Shown here piece after piece: positions 53,754-62,016 of a stretch of 64,000 nt of DNA (positions within the stretch are counted from its first letter, which is position 1; the number at the start of each line of letters is the position of its first letter). Both the position numbers and the translations under genes were made by a program. This stretch comes from Polaromonas sp. GTDB lineage: Bacteria; Pseudomonadota; Gammaproteobacteria; Burkholderiales; Burkholderiaceae_C. The notes beneath the pieces were generated by a model. The model was given only the letters and a program-made list of their open reading frames with translations. It was not told the origin of the DNA and searched no databases. Where the stretch lies: contig JAAFJR010000009.1 in the NCBI GenBank assembly GCA_013298945.1, forward strand, positions 18,737-82,736, given 5' to 3'.

Positions 53754-54881
53754 TTAGCCTGCTTTACGCCGTGCCAGCACGCCTTGTGACAAGGTTTCCA
53801 GCACACCGACTGATTGGTCCCAGTCTATACAAGCGTCGGTGATACTTTGCCCATAAACCAAGGCAGATGGCTGGTCTTTGCCAGGCGTGAATTTTTGCGC
53901 ACCTGCATGCAAATTGCTTTCAACCATAACGCCGAACACGCTTTTTGATCCGCTGCTGAGCTGCGCTGCGATGTCTTTGGCGACTTCAATTTGCTTTTCA
54001 TGTTGTTTGCTGCTGTTGGCGTGGCTGCAGTCGACCATCAAAGTTGGTGGCAATTTAGCTGCGACCAAGTCTTTGCAAGCCGCAGCAACGCTAGCGGCAT
54101 CGTAATTTGGCGCTTTGCCACCGCGCAGGATAACGTGGCAGTCTGGGTTGCCGTTGGTTTGCACAATCGCAACTTGCCCATTTTTATGGATTGACAAAAA
54201 GTGGTGCCCACCGGCAGCGGCTTGAATCGCATCGGTTGCGATTTTGATGTTGCCATCGGTTCCGTTTTTGAAACCTATTGGTGCGGAGATGCCAGATGCC
54301 AACTCGCGGTGAACTTGGCTTTCTGTCGTACGTGCGCCAATAGCGCCCCAGCTGATCAAATCGCCCAAATATTGCGGTGAAATCACATCTAAAAACTCGC
54401 TGCCAGCAGGCAGGCCAAGGCGGTTGATTTCAATCAACAACTGGCGCGCCATGCGCAAGCCTTCGTCGATGCGGTAGCTTTCGTCCAAGTACGGGTCGTT
54501 GATCAAGCCCTTCCAGCCCACTGTGGTACGTGGTTTTTCGAAGTAAACACGCATGACGATTTCAAGCGTTCCAGCGTATTTAGCGCGCTGTGCAAGTAGC
54601 TTTTTAGCGTATTCCAGTGCGGAGATAGGGTCGTGAATAGAGCATGGCCCCATGACGACCAAAAGTCTGTCGTCCTTGCCGAGCATGATGTCGTGAATCG
54701 TTTTGCGCGTATTGCTGATCAATGATTCAGCGGCTGTGCCCTGAATGGGGAAAAAGCGGATGAGATGTTCTGGAGGCGGTAACACGGTGATGTCCTTGAT
54801 GCGTTCGTCGTCGGTTTGACTGGTTCTGTCATTGCTATGAACGTTTTTGGGATACCAAGGCTCGTTTGCTGTGTTTGTCAT
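53754..54881 (-). CDS. aroG: 3-deoxy-7-phosphoheptulonate (DAHP) synthase, class I
   Basis: A 375-residue AroF/G/H-type synthase that condenses phosphoenolpyruvate and erythrose-4-phosphate, the first step of the aromatic amino acid pathway. Seen are LVVMGPCSIHD (PEP/metal site), RVYFEKPRTTVGWKGLINDP, GARTTESQVHRE and the metal ligands in MVDCSHANS and KSVFGVMVESNL. I chose ATG 54881; the longer reading to 54953 crosses the upstream terminator hairpin. The gene is preceded by a leader peptide rich in Phe, Tyr and Trp and an attenuator hairpin, so expression should rise when aromatic aminoacyl-tRNAs are scarce. Which amino acid feedback-inhibits the enzyme is not evident. Confidence 0.95.
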   Translation of the reverse strand: MTNTANEPWYPKNVHSNDRTSQTDDERIKDITVLPPPEHLIRFFPIQGTAAESLISNTRKTIHDIMLGKDDRLLVVMGPCSIHDPISALEYAKKLLAQRAKYAGTLEIVMRVYFEKPRTTVGWKGLINDPYLDESYRIDEGLRMARQLLIEINRLGLPAGSEFLDVISPQYLGDLISWGAIGARTTESQVHRELASGISAPIGFKNGTDGNIKIATDAIQAAAGGHHFLSIHKNGQVAIVQTNGNPDCHVILRGGKAPNYDAASVAAACKDLVAAKLPPTLMVDCSHANSSKQHEKQIEVAKDIAAQLSSGSKSVFGVMVESNLHAGAQKFTPGKDQPSALVYGQSITDACIDWDQSVGVLETLSQGVLARRKAG

Positions 54882-54937
54882 GTCATAACTCCTAGTAAAA
54901 CAGTTGAAAATATAGTAAGGTTGAAAAGTATTCAGGC

Positions 54938-54972
54938 AAAAAAAAACCGCCAAGACTGGTGTCCGGCGGTTT
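54938..54972 (-). terminator. Attenuator terminator upstream of aroG
   Basis: On the minus strand AAACCGCC (54972-54965) and GGCGGTTT (54951-54944) form the stem around a 13-base loop, followed by nine T's (54946-54938). It lies 57 bases before the aroG start and 28 bases after the leader-peptide stop. CCGCCGG in its 5' arm (54963-54969) is perfectly complementary to CCGGCGG in the leader-peptide coding sequence (55019-55025), so an antiterminator hairpin excludes it. Confidence 0.85.
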
Positions 54973-54999
54973 GTTCGAGAAGAGCTTGCTTTGGGTTAC

Positions 55000-55077
55000 T
55001 TAAGCACTTGCCTCTCGTCCGCCGGGGACTGAGAACCAAAAATAAAAGTAAAAGAAGCTGAACTTCGCGATTTGCAT
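55000..55077 (-). CDS. Aromatic-amino-acid leader peptide controlling aroG
   Basis: A 25-codon open frame on the minus strand with ATG at 55077 and TAA at 55002-55000. It begins MQIAK and continues FSFFYFYFWF (residues 6-15): six Phe, two Tyr and one Trp in ten residues. SVPGGREASA ends it. The codons for Pro-Gly-Gly (18-20) carry the CCGGCGG arm of the antiterminator. A ribosome stalled at the aromatic codons would leave that arm free; one reaching the stop would cover it and let the terminator form. The Shine-Dalgarno sequence is weak, and the transcription start is not identified with confidence; it probably lies close to or inside the 5' end of the divergent TlpA-like gene. Confidence 0.85.
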   Translation of the reverse strand: MQIAKFSFFYFYFWFSVPGGREASA

Positions 55078-55127
55078 GGTGTCAACTGTAGCACAAGTCT
55101 TGCGATGTCTGAGAAAATAGCATTTAT

Positions 55128-55634
55128 ATGAATAAATTGAACAAATTTGCTTATGCTGGTGTTGCAGCCGTAGCGTTAGCAATTGGCGCTTATGTATACG
55201 TGGGAACAGGCGTCACGCCTGCTCCAGAATCAACCTTTGTATTGCTAGACGGTTCGAAAATCGACACAGCAAGCCTCAAGGGCAAAGTCACTTTGGTGAA
55301 CTTTTGGGCCACAAGCTGTACCACCTGTGTGGCGGAAATGCCAAGAATCATTGCTACTTACGACAAATACAATTCCAAAGGCTTTGACACTGTCGCCGTA
55401 GCGATGAGCTATGACCCGCCAGCCTATGTGGTCAACTATGCGGAAACACGCAAACTGCCGTTCAAAGTCGCGATCGACAACACAGGGTCAGTGGCAAAAG
55501 CGTGGAATGAAGTGAAACTCACGCCAACGACCTATATCGTTAACAAACAAGGGCAAATCGTGAAACGCTTCGTGGGTGAGCCAAATTTTGAAGAGCTGCA
55601 CGCCTTGATTGAAAAACTTTTAGCAGCGTCTTGA
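55128..55634 (+). CDS. TlpA-family thioredoxin-like protein
   Basis: A 168-residue exported or membrane-anchored thioredoxin. The N-terminal helix (FAYAGVAAVALAIGAYVYVG) is a signal anchor. Active-site CTTC lies in VNFWATSCTTCVAEMPRII (about 64-67), with Ser in place of the usual Trp or Pro before it. The cis-Pro region is LTPTTYIVNKQG. It probably handles periplasmic disulfides; a second TlpA-like protein is encoded at 11562. It is divergent from the aroG leader; only about 50 bases separate the two starts. Confidence 0.88.
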   Translation: MNKLNKFAYAGVAAVALAIGAYVYVGTGVTPAPESTFVLLDGSKIDTASLKGKVTLVNFWATSCTTCVAEMPRIIATYDKYNSKGFDTVAVAMSYDPPAYVVNYAETRKLPFKVAIDNTGSVAKAWNEVKLTPTTYIVNKQGQIVKRFVGEPNFEELHALIEKLLAAS

Positions 55635-55708
55635 AATCACCCGAGTTATCAGCCACGCATAAGTTTCTTCTAAGCACAAATGAAAAAGCCAGAATTACTT
55701 AAAATTCA

Positions 55709-55757
55709 GGCTCTAGCCAGCGTATTTATTGCCTATACTGCTATTAATTAAATAGCA
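55709..55757 (+). repeat. Dispersed intergenic repeat, copy R8
   Basis: GGCTCTAGCCAGCGTATTTA, then TTGCCTATACTGCTATTAAT, then TAAATAGCA. It lies between the convergent TlpA-like and cytochrome c'-like genes. Confidence 0.9.
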
Positions 55758-55769
55758 ACTATTGCAAAA

Positions 55770-56240
55770 TTACTCTGTTCTAAATGCGTCATGGCAAGCT
55801 TTGCATGAGCCGCCTACGGCACCAAATGCTGTTTTGATAGCGTCTAAATTACCCGTTTTTGCAGCTGCTTCTAGTTTGGCTGCCTCTGCGACAAATTTAT
55901 CACTAGCTTCTTTGAATTTACCTGCTTCTTTCCAAATTTCTGGCTTCGCGCGTGATTTCACTGACTCCGTGTTGGCAACAAACCCTGCCCAAGGTAAAGT
56001 ACTTAAGGTGGCAACAACGTGCGCACTGTCTTGCGCGACTTTGGCGTCAAATGGGGCGCGGCCATTGGCCATAGCACCAATGCGACCAAACTGATTAGCA
56101 ATGACAGTCAACGCACTTTGGCGAAATTTAACAGCGTCCTCTGGTTTCTGAAACTGCGCACTGGCTGGTGCTGAGAATGCAAATGCAGCAATTGTCAGGG
56201 CAAAAGTGGCTACGGCATGTAGAGCAGACTGCTTTTTCAT
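55770..56240 (-). CDS. Cytochrome c' / c-556 family protein
   Basis: A 156-residue periplasmic four-helix cytochrome. A signal peptide (HAVATFALTIAAFAFSAPASA, about 8-28) precedes the helical bundle. The haem site CKACH (146-150) is close to the C-terminus, as is usual for class II cytochromes c. Possible roles are electron transfer or NO binding. It is divergent from a b561-type cytochrome gene (159 bases between), and the two may form an electron-transfer pair (inference). Confidence 0.92.
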   Translation of the reverse strand: MKKQSALHAVATFALTIAAFAFSAPASAQFQKPEDAVKFRQSALTVIANQFGRIGAMANGRAPFDAKVAQDSAHVVATLSTLPWAGFVANTESVKSRAKPEIWKEAGKFKEASDKFVAEAAKLEAAAKTGNLDAIKTAFGAVGGSCKACHDAFRTE

Positions 56241-56399
56241 AAATATCCTTAAGTTAAATGTTAAATAACGTTGTTACTGAAATGCAGATACAGATACAGC
56301 AAAAACTCACTAAGTAAGAATTTGCTATTATGCAGACTTATTTGGTTTTGAAAAGTTCATGACAGCGTTCTTTAATTCGGGTAAACACCACTTAATCTT

Positions 56400-57074
56400 A
56401 TGAATAACCAGCAAACGAAGACACGTGTATGGGATTTACCAACCCGAATTTTTCATTGGGCGCTGGCCTTTTGCGTGTTTTGTTTACTCATCACTGGCTT
56501 AAGAGGTGGTGACGCAATGCCGTGGCATTTCCGTTTTGGCTATTGCGTTCTCGCTTTGCTGCTATTTCGTCTCGTTTGGGGGATTGTGGGCGGCAAATGG
56601 TCGCGTTTTGCATCTTTTATTTATTCGCCAAACACTGTTCTTCGCTACCTAAAAGGCCAAAGTGATGCCTTGCATACGGTTGGTCACAACCCTTTAGGGG
56701 CTTTTTCGGTGTTTGCCATGCTCGTTCTGCTTCTGGTGCAAGTTAGCACAGGTTTGATCAGTGATGATGAGATTTCAGCAGCTGGGCCTTTAACCAAGTT
56801 TGTGTCCAACGCAACTGTCAGCTTAGCTTCTAGCTACCACGTCACGCTAGGTAAATTGTTAGTAATCGTACTTATCGTTACCCATGTTGCAGCGATTGTG
56901 TTTTACCTCTACAAAAAGCGGGAAAACCTTATCAAACCTATGCTGCATGGCGACAAATTGCTGCCTAACAGCACACCCGCATCTGCCGACACAGCAGCGA
57001 CGCGAACGCTCGCATTAGTTGTTCTGCTAGTCTGCGCTTCGGCTGTGTATTGGCTGGTTGATTTGGGCGGATAG
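56400..57074 (+). CDS. Cytochrome b561 (prokaryotic type, b/b6-like) membrane protein
   Basis: A 224-residue di-haem membrane protein with four or five helices. Candidate haem ligands are His of RIFHWALAF, His of WHFRFGY and the two His in SSYHVTLGKLLVIVLIVTHVAAI. It matches the cytochrome b561 domain family that exchanges electrons between quinone and periplasmic carriers, fitting the divergent class II cytochrome c gene. An additional C-terminal helix (LALVVLLVCASAVYWLV) is present. The GNAT gene follows after 5 bases. Confidence 0.9.
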   Translation: MNNQQTKTRVWDLPTRIFHWALAFCVFCLLITGLRGGDAMPWHFRFGYCVLALLLFRLVWGIVGGKWSRFASFIYSPNTVLRYLKGQSDALHTVGHNPLGAFSVFAMLVLLLVQVSTGLISDDEISAAGPLTKFVSNATVSLASSYHVTLGKLLVIVLIVTHVAAIVFYLYKKRENLIKPMLHGDKLLPNSTPASADTAATRTLALVVLLVCASAVYWLVDLGG

Positions 57075-57079
57075 ATTCA

Positions 57080-57610
57080 ATGGCTGATTCAGTGGTTAAT
57101 TTACCAACTAATTCGGTTGGCATGCTTTTGCCTCATATTCAATTGTCGACACCTTTATCGGCAGATGATTTGGCAGCAACATCAGGTATTTTTCGCGAAT
57201 ATGCCATCAGCTTAGGATTTGACTTATGTTTTCAGGACTTTGAGGGTGAGATATCCAACCTTCCTGGTGACTACGCTGTCCCTCGCGGTGCTTTGCTGTT
57301 AGCCAAGGTGAATGATGAAGTGGCTGGTTGCTGCGCATTGCGGCCGTTAGATTCAAGCGATTATGTGAACGCTGCTGAGATGAAGCGTTTGTATGTGCGG
57401 CCAACTTTTCGTGGCTTAGGATTAGGGCGACAACTGGCTGAAGCGATTTTGGATGAAGCCCGCATGGGCGGATACGACAGTGTTTTGCTAGACACCCTGG
57501 ATGACATGGAAATTGCGCGTGCCATGTACGAAGAGCTTGGATTTAAAGAAATCCCACCCTATTATCACAACCCGCTGGCCGGCGCACACTACCTCAAAGT
57601 TGATCTTTAA
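57080..57610 (+). CDS. GNAT-family N-acetyltransferase
   Basis: A 176-residue acetyltransferase. The acetyl-CoA binding motif A is MKRLYVRPTFRGLGLGRQLAEAIL, containing the R-G-x-G-x-G/A core, and the C-terminal part has YEELGFKEIPPYYHNPLAGAHYL. The substrate is unknown. It is in operon-like spacing behind the b561 gene. A repeat copy begins a few bases after its stop. Confidence 0.9.
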   Translation: MADSVVNLPTNSVGMLLPHIQLSTPLSADDLAATSGIFREYAISLGFDLCFQDFEGEISNLPGDYAVPRGALLLAKVNDEVAGCCALRPLDSSDYVNAAEMKRLYVRPTFRGLGLGRQLAEAILDEARMGGYDSVLLDTLDDMEIARAMYEELGFKEIPPYYHNPLAGAHYLKVDL

Positions 57611-57614
57611 AATA

Positions 57615-57664
57615 AGCCTGTAGCCGGCGTATTTATTGCCTGAACAGCTATATTTTTAATAGCT
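57615..57664 (+). repeat. Dispersed intergenic repeat, copy R9
   Basis: AGCCTGTAGCCGGCGTATTT, then ATTGCCTGAACAGCTATATT, then TTTAATAGCT. It is one of the best-preserved copies and lies between the convergent GNAT and peroxiredoxin genes. Confidence 0.92.
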
Positions 57665-57689
57665 ACTCAAGCAAATAAAACGTAATAAA

Positions 57690-58196
57690 TTACGCTTTAG
57701 CTTGTGCCAGCATGGTTGCAGCATCGCTCACTTCAAACTTGCCAGGAGCCTCAATGTTCAAGGTCACCACTTTGCCGTCTTTGACCAGCATTGAGTAGCG
57801 GTTACTGCGCAAGCCCATGCCGCGACCTGTTAAATCCAGCGTCAGACCCGTTGCTTTAGTGAAAACAGCATCGCCATCTGCCAGCATGCGTACTTTGCCG
57901 ACTGATTTCTGATCGCGTGCCCATGCACCCATAACAAAAGCATCATTCACGCTGACACACCAAATTTCATCCACGCCAGCGGCTTTGAAGTCTTCAAGGT
58001 GATTGACGTAGCCCGGCACATGTTTTGCTGAGCAGGTAGGCGTAAAAGCGCCTGGAAGGGCGAACAATGCAATGGTTTTGCCCGCAGTGGCTTTAGCAAC
58101 ATCAACAGCGTTAGGCCCTAGGCTGCAGCCTTCGCCCTCGATGTCTGAAAATTCCATGAGAGTTGCTGTTGGCAGGGTGTCGCCGACTTTGATCAT
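57690..58196 (-). CDS. Peroxiredoxin (Prx5-type)
   Basis: A 168-residue thiol peroxidase. The peroxidatic Cys is in FALPGAFTPTCSAKHVPGY (Thr and Cys of the PxxxTxxC motif, about Cys 49), and the catalytic Arg is in LRSNRYSMLV. The size and the KHVPGY sequence place it in the Prx5/hybrid-like group that reduces peroxides with glutathione/glutaredoxin or thioredoxin. Another Cys (IWCVSVND, about 73) is conserved in the group. Confidence 0.92.
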   Translation of the reverse strand: MIKVGDTLPTATLMEFSDIEGEGCSLGPNAVDVAKATAGKTIALFALPGAFTPTCSAKHVPGYVNHLEDFKAAGVDEIWCVSVNDAFVMGAWARDQKSVGKVRMLADGDAVFTKATGLTLDLTGRGMGLRSNRYSMLVKDGKVVTLNIEAPGKFEVSDAATMLAQAKA

Positions 58197-58283
58197 TTTG
58201 TAATCCTATAGATATATATTGATAGTGAGAGCGGTATTGCTCTATGGGCTTGTATTGTCTCAAAAAACGTATACATAAATGCA

Positions 58284-58310
58284 AAAGCGGCTCACATAGT
58301 GAGCCGCTTT
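58284..58310 (-). terminator. Terminator at the end of the ribosomal protein operon
   Basis: Perfect 12-base arms AAAGCGGCTCAC/GTGAGCCGCTTT around ATA. On the minus strand the stem is followed by TTGCATTTATG, a short imperfect U-tract, 48 bases past the rpsQ stop. Confidence 0.85.
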
Positions 58311-58357
58311 ATAGGGACTTTAGATCAATCTCATGTAAGATTAAACTTGTAAACCAC

Positions 58358-58627
58358 TTAAACCTCAATAGCTTTCTGCACCAAACGGGTAGCAACCCAG
58401 TTTTTAGTTTTAGAAATTGGACGGCTTTCAGTAATTTCGATGGTGTCACCCAATTTATACTCGCCCTTTTCGTCATGGGCGTGGTACTTGCTGGATTTTC
58501 CAACGATCTTGCCATAGAGCTCGTGTTTAACACGGCGCTCGATCAGCACTGTCACTGTTTTGGTACGCTTGTCGCTGACCACCTTGCCAACCAAGGTGCG
58601 CTTGAGGGATGTTTTAGCTTCCGTCAT
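58358..58627 (-). CDS. rpsQ: 30S ribosomal protein S17
   Basis: An 89-residue protein with the S17 OB fold: [52 protein letters not shown]. It binds 16S rRNA early in assembly. It is the last gene before a hairpin terminator; rplN and later genes of the E. coli spc operon do not follow it here. Confidence 0.97.
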   Translation of the reverse strand: MTEAKTSLKRTLVGKVVSDKRTKTVTVLIERRVKHELYGKIVGKSSKYHAHDEKGEYKLGDTIEITESRPISKTKNWVATRLVQKAIEV

Positions 58628-58638
58628 TTAGTTGCTCC

Positions 58639-58845
58639 TTATTTGGCGGGGGTTGCAGCTGCTTGCTGTTGACCAAGAATGGTCTTAGCGCGAGCAATGT
58701 CACGACGCGCAGAGCGCAGCGTAGCGGTGTTGGTGAGTTGTTGTGTTGCTTTTTGCATACGCAGACCAAAGTGGGCTTTTTGCAAAGCTTTAACTTCAGT
58801 TTGGAGAGCTGCAACGTCTTTTTGGCGTAATTCAGTAGTTTTCAT
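58639..58845 (-). CDS. rpmC: 50S ribosomal protein L29
   Basis: A 68-residue helical protein with [34 protein letters not shown] and the [11 protein letters not shown] signature. L29 lies beside the peptide exit tunnel. It is 15 bases after rplP and 11 before rpsQ, in canonical S10-operon order. Confidence 0.96.
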   Translation of the reverse strand: MKTTELRQKDVAALQTEVKALQKAHFGLRMQKATQQLTNTATLRSARRDIARAKTILGQQQAAATPAK

Positions 58846-58860
58846 ATCATTTTCTCCTGA

Positions 58861-59277
58861 TTAAGTACCAAGGGCACGAGCAACAAAAGTCGTACGCAAA
58901 GGCAATTTGGCAGCAGCCAAACGGAAAGCCTCACGAGCCAACTCTTCTGGCACACCAACGATTTCAAACACGATTTTACCGGGTTGAATCTCAGCAACGT
59001 AGTATTCGGGGTTACCTTTACCGTTACCCATACGCACTTCAGCAGGCTTTTGAGAGATTGGCTTATCAGGGAACACACGAATCCAGATACGGCCGCCACG
59101 TTTCACGTGACGAGAAATCGCACGACGTGCGGCTTCGATCTGGCGTGCTGTTAAACGGCCACGGTCTGTACATTTCAGACCAAAATCACCGAATGCGACT
59201 GAGCTACCTCGTGTCGCGATGCCAGTGTTTCGGCCTTTTTGCTCTTTGCGGTACTTCCGGCGAGCGGGTTGCAACAT
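58861..59277 (-). CDS. rplP: 50S ribosomal protein L16
   Basis: A 138-residue protein beginning [15 protein letters not shown], with [21 protein letters not shown] and [24 protein letters not shown]16 organises the A-site region of 23S rRNA. It starts 2 bases after the rpsC stop. Confidence 0.97.
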   Translation of the reverse strand: MLQPARRKYRKEQKGRNTGIATRGSSVAFGDFGLKCTDRGRLTARQIEAARRAISRHVKRGGRIWIRVFPDKPISQKPAEVRMGNGKGNPEYYVAEIQPGKIVFEIVGVPEELAREAFRLAAAKLPLRTTFVARALGT

Positions 59278-59279
59278 AA

Positions 59280-60209
59280 TTATTCTCCTTTACCGTCAGC
59301 CGCTGCTGGTGCAGTGGCAGGCGCGGCTGTTTTACGAGCAACACGCTTAACGGTAGTTTGCGGTGCATCAGCACCTGGGGTAGCAGAAGCGGATGCATCT
59401 GCAGACTTGTCGCTGCCATCAGCAGCACTCACGATGCGACGTGGAGCGCGTACTGCTGGGCGGTCACCTGCTGGACGATCAGAACCTGGGCGAGCGTCAC
59501 GACGTGGACCGCGAGGGTCACGGCGACCACCACGTTCGTCTTCAGGACGCGGGGTGTCAACGACTGCTGGTAAGTCTGTGCGACCTAAGGTGTCACCTTT
59601 ATAAACCCAAACCTTAACGCCAATAATGCCGTATGTTGTTTGTGCTTCAGATGTGCCATAGTCGATATCAGCACGCAAGGTGTGAAGTGGCACGCGACCT
59701 TCGCGGTACCATTCACAACGAGCGATTTCAATACCGTTCAAACGGCCAGATGACATGATCTTGATGCCCAAAGCGCCCAAACGCATTGCGTTTTGCATAG
59801 CACGCTTCATAGCACGACGGAACATGATACGTTTTTCGAGCTGTTGAGTGATCGAGTCTGCAATCAACTTAGCATCGATTTCAGGCTTGCGCACTTCTTC
59901 GATGTTGACTGCAACTGGAACACCCAATTGCTTGGCTAAATCACGCTTCAAGTTTTCGATGTCCTCGCCTTTTTTGCCGATCACAACACCCGGACGTGCC
60001 GAGAAAATTGTGATGCGTGCATTTTTAGCAGGACGCTCGATCAAAACGCGTGATACAGATGCGTTTTTCAGCTTTGCCTTCAAGTACTCGCGCACTTTGA
60101 TGTCTTCTGCCAGCATACCAGCGAAGTCACGGTTGTTGGCGTACCAACGAGAAGCCCAGTTACGGCTGATCGCTAGGCGAAAGCCTGTTGGATGGATTTT
60201 TTGTCCCAT
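59280..60209 (-). CDS. rpsC: 30S ribosomal protein S3 with long C-terminal extension
   Basis: A 309-residue S3; E. coli S3 has 233. Residues 1 to about 212 match the family: [14 protein letters not shown], the KH domain with [18 protein letters not shown] (GxxG loop) and [28 protein letters not shown]. The remaining 95 or so residues are a disordered, Arg/Asp/Ala/Pro-rich tail ([20 protein letters not shown]), ending in a lysine/alanine-rich segment. Long tails on S3 occur in Comamonadaceae, as I recall. S3 lies at the mRNA entry channel. Confidence 0.96.
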   Translation of the reverse strand: MGQKIHPTGFRLAISRNWASRWYANNRDFAGMLAEDIKVREYLKAKLKNASVSRVLIERPAKNARITIFSARPGVVIGKKGEDIENLKRDLAKQLGVPVAVNIEEVRKPEIDAKLIADSITQQLEKRIMFRRAMKRAMQNAMRLGALGIKIMSSGRLNGIEIARCEWYREGRVPLHTLRADIDYGTSEAQTTYGIIGVKVWVYKGDTLGRTDLPAVVDTPRPEDERGGRRDPRGPRRDARPGSDRPAGDRPAVRAPRRIVSAADGSDKSADASASATPGADAPQTTVKRVARKTAAPATAPAAADGKGE

Positions 60210-60224
60210 ATGTCTTCAGGCCTT

Positions 60225-60560
60225 TCAGTTGCCAACCGTCACGTACACATGGCACGTGGGCTTGCTGATGCTGTTACCACGGCCTTTAGCGCGCGCGGTG
60301 AAACGTTTGAGCGTAGCGCCTTGTTCGACGTAGATGGTTTTCACCCTCAATTCGTCAATATCAGCGCCGTCGTTGTGTTCGGCGTTAGCGATAGCGGACT
60401 CAAGCACCTTCTTGATGATCACAGCAGCTTTTTTCTGTGTGAACTGCAAGACGTTCAATGCTTGGTCAACTTTTTTGCCGCGAATTAAATCAGCGACCAG
60501 ACGGCCTTTGTCGACCGACAAACGCACGCCGCGTAGGGTTGCACGTGTTTCCATGGTCAT
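60225..60560 (-). CDS. rplV: 50S ribosomal protein L22
   Basis: A 111-residue protein. [30 protein letters not shown] and the C-terminal [19 protein letters not shown] hairpin, which reaches into the exit tunnel, identify it. It lies 15 bases upstream of rpsC and 3 bases after rpsS. Confidence 0.97.
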   Translation of the reverse strand: MTMETRATLRGVRLSVDKGRLVADLIRGKKVDQALNVLQFTQKKAAVIIKKVLESAIANAEHNDGADIDELRVKTIYVEQGATLKRFTARAKGRGNSISKPTCHVYVTVGN

Positions 60561-60563
60561 TCC

Positions 60564-60842
60564 TTATTTCTTCACGACTTTTTTATCAGCCGGATGACCT
60601 TTGAAAGTACGGGTGAGCGCGAACTCACCTAACTTATGGCCAACCATTTGATCGGTGATATAGACTGGTACGTGTTGTTTGCCGTTGTGCACAGCAATGG
60701 TCAAGCCGATGAAATCAGGCAAAACCATAGAACGACGTGACCAAGTCTTGATCGGTTTTTTATCTTTGGTTGCAACAGCCTTTTCAGTCTTTGCAATCAA
60801 ATGGTGGTCAACAAAAGGACCTTTTTTGAGTGAGCGAGTCAT
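60564..60842 (-). CDS. rpsS: 30S ribosomal protein S19
   Basis: A 92-residue protein: [31 protein letters not shown] and [18 protein letters not shown] are standard S19 sequences. It forms part of the 30S head. It starts 11 bases after rplB. Confidence 0.97.
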   Translation of the reverse strand: MTRSLKKGPFVDHHLIAKTEKAVATKDKKPIKTWSRRSMVLPDFIGLTIAVHNGKQHVPVYITDQMVGHKLGEFALTRTFKGHPADKKVVKK

Positions 60843-60853
60843 GTGCCTTCCCC

Positions 60854-61678
60854 TTATTTCTTACGACGCGACACAACCATAATCTGGGTGCGCTTGTTGT
60901 TACGGGTACGGTAACCCTTGGTGAGATTACCCCAAGGATCGACAGGATGACGGCCTTCGCCAGTTTTACCTTCGCCACCGCCGTGTGGGTGATCAACAGG
61001 ATTCATAACCACACCTCGAACAGTAGGACGAATACCCATCCAACGCTTCACACCAGCCTTACCTAAACGGCGCAAGCTGTGTTCTTCGTTGGCAACTTCA
61101 CCAATCGTTGCGCGACATTCGATGTGAATCTTGCGCACTTCACCTGAACGCATACGCACTTGGGCATAAATGCCTTCGCGAGCGAGCAAGGTTGCAGATG
61201 TACCAGCTGAACGTGCAATTTGCGCGCCTTTACCGATTTGCATCTCGATACAGTGAATCGTTGAACCGACTGGAATGTTGCGAATTGGCAAAGTGTTACC
61301 AGCACGGATCGGGGCTTCTGCACCGCTCATGATGGTTGCACCAGCTTCTAAGCCACGTGGCGCAATGATGTAGCGACGCTCACCGTCAGCATAGCAAATC
61401 AATGCCAAATGTGCTGTACGGTTAGGATCGTATTCAATACGCTCAACTTTTGCCGGAATGCCATCTTTGTTACGCACAAAGTCGACCACACGGTAATGGT
61501 GCTTATGCCCACCGCCACGATGACGAATAGTGATATGACCATTGTTGTTGCGGCCAGCATTTTGAATTTGCGGCTCTAACAACGCTGCGTGAGGCGCACC
61601 TTTGTACAGGTGGTCACGGGTAACCTTCACCACGCCACGACGGCCTGGTGAGGTTGGTTTCATTTTAATGACAGCCAT
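60854..61678 (-). CDS. rplB: 50S ribosomal protein L2
   Basis: A 274-residue protein: [33 protein letters not shown] and, near the C-terminus, [15 protein letters not shown], which holds the conserved His near the peptidyl-transferase centre. It starts 2 bases after rplW. Confidence 0.98.
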   Translation of the reverse strand: MAVIKMKPTSPGRRGVVKVTRDHLYKGAPHAALLEPQIQNAGRNNNGHITIRHRGGGHKHHYRVVDFVRNKDGIPAKVERIEYDPNRTAHLALICYADGERRYIIAPRGLEAGATIMSGAEAPIRAGNTLPIRNIPVGSTIHCIEMQIGKGAQIARSAGTSATLLAREGIYAQVRMRSGEVRKIHIECRATIGEVANEEHSLRRLGKAGVKRWMGIRPTVRGVVMNPVDHPHGGGEGKTGEGRHPVDPWGNLTKGYRTRNNKRTQIMVVSRRKK

Positions 61679-61680
61679 GA

Positions 61681-62016
61681 TTACGCAGCCTCCCCAGAGA
61701 GGTTCAGCTCTTGACCAGGTTTGAGCATCACATAGGCTTTACGAACATTATCGCGACGACCCATTGATTTGCCAAAACGCTTGGATTTGCCTTTGGTGTT
61801 GATCACATTCACTGCTTGTACTTCAACCTTGAACATCAATTCCACAGCGGCTTTGATTTCAGGCTTGGTAGCATCTTGCAGCACCTTGAAAGTCACGACA
61901 TTACCTTTGTCTGCCACCATCGTTGCCTTTTCAGACACGATTGGCGCCACCAAAAGCTGCATCAAACGACCTTCATCGAATTGGCATTCTGCCTTAGTAG
62001 GATTCATGCGGCTCAT
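61681..62016 (-). CDS. rplW: 50S ribosomal protein L23
   Basis: A 111-residue protein: [48 protein letters not shown]23 at the tunnel exit is the docking site for SRP and trigger factor. Its start overlaps the rplD stop by ATGA; the first Met could also be a few residues further in (MNPTKAE). Confidence 0.96.
   Translation of the reverse strand: MSRMNPTKAECQFDEGRLMQLLVAPIVSEKATMVADKGNVVTFKVLQDATKPEIKAAVELMFKVEVQAVNVINTKGKSKRFGKSMGRRDNVRKAYVMLKPGQELNLSGEAA

Noticed and set aside
54882..54953. Extended N-terminus of DAHP synthase (MAVFFCLNTF...)
   Set aside because: It would begin inside the attenuator hairpin; the family start fits Met at 54881.
55078..55182. A 60-residue version of the aroG leader reading frame
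   Set aside because: The extra N-terminal part overlaps the divergent TlpA-like gene antisense. The 25-codon frame contains all attenuation features.
16825..57664. Treating the nine repeats as a CRISPR array
   Set aside because: Copies are kilobases apart with no regular spacers or cas genes.
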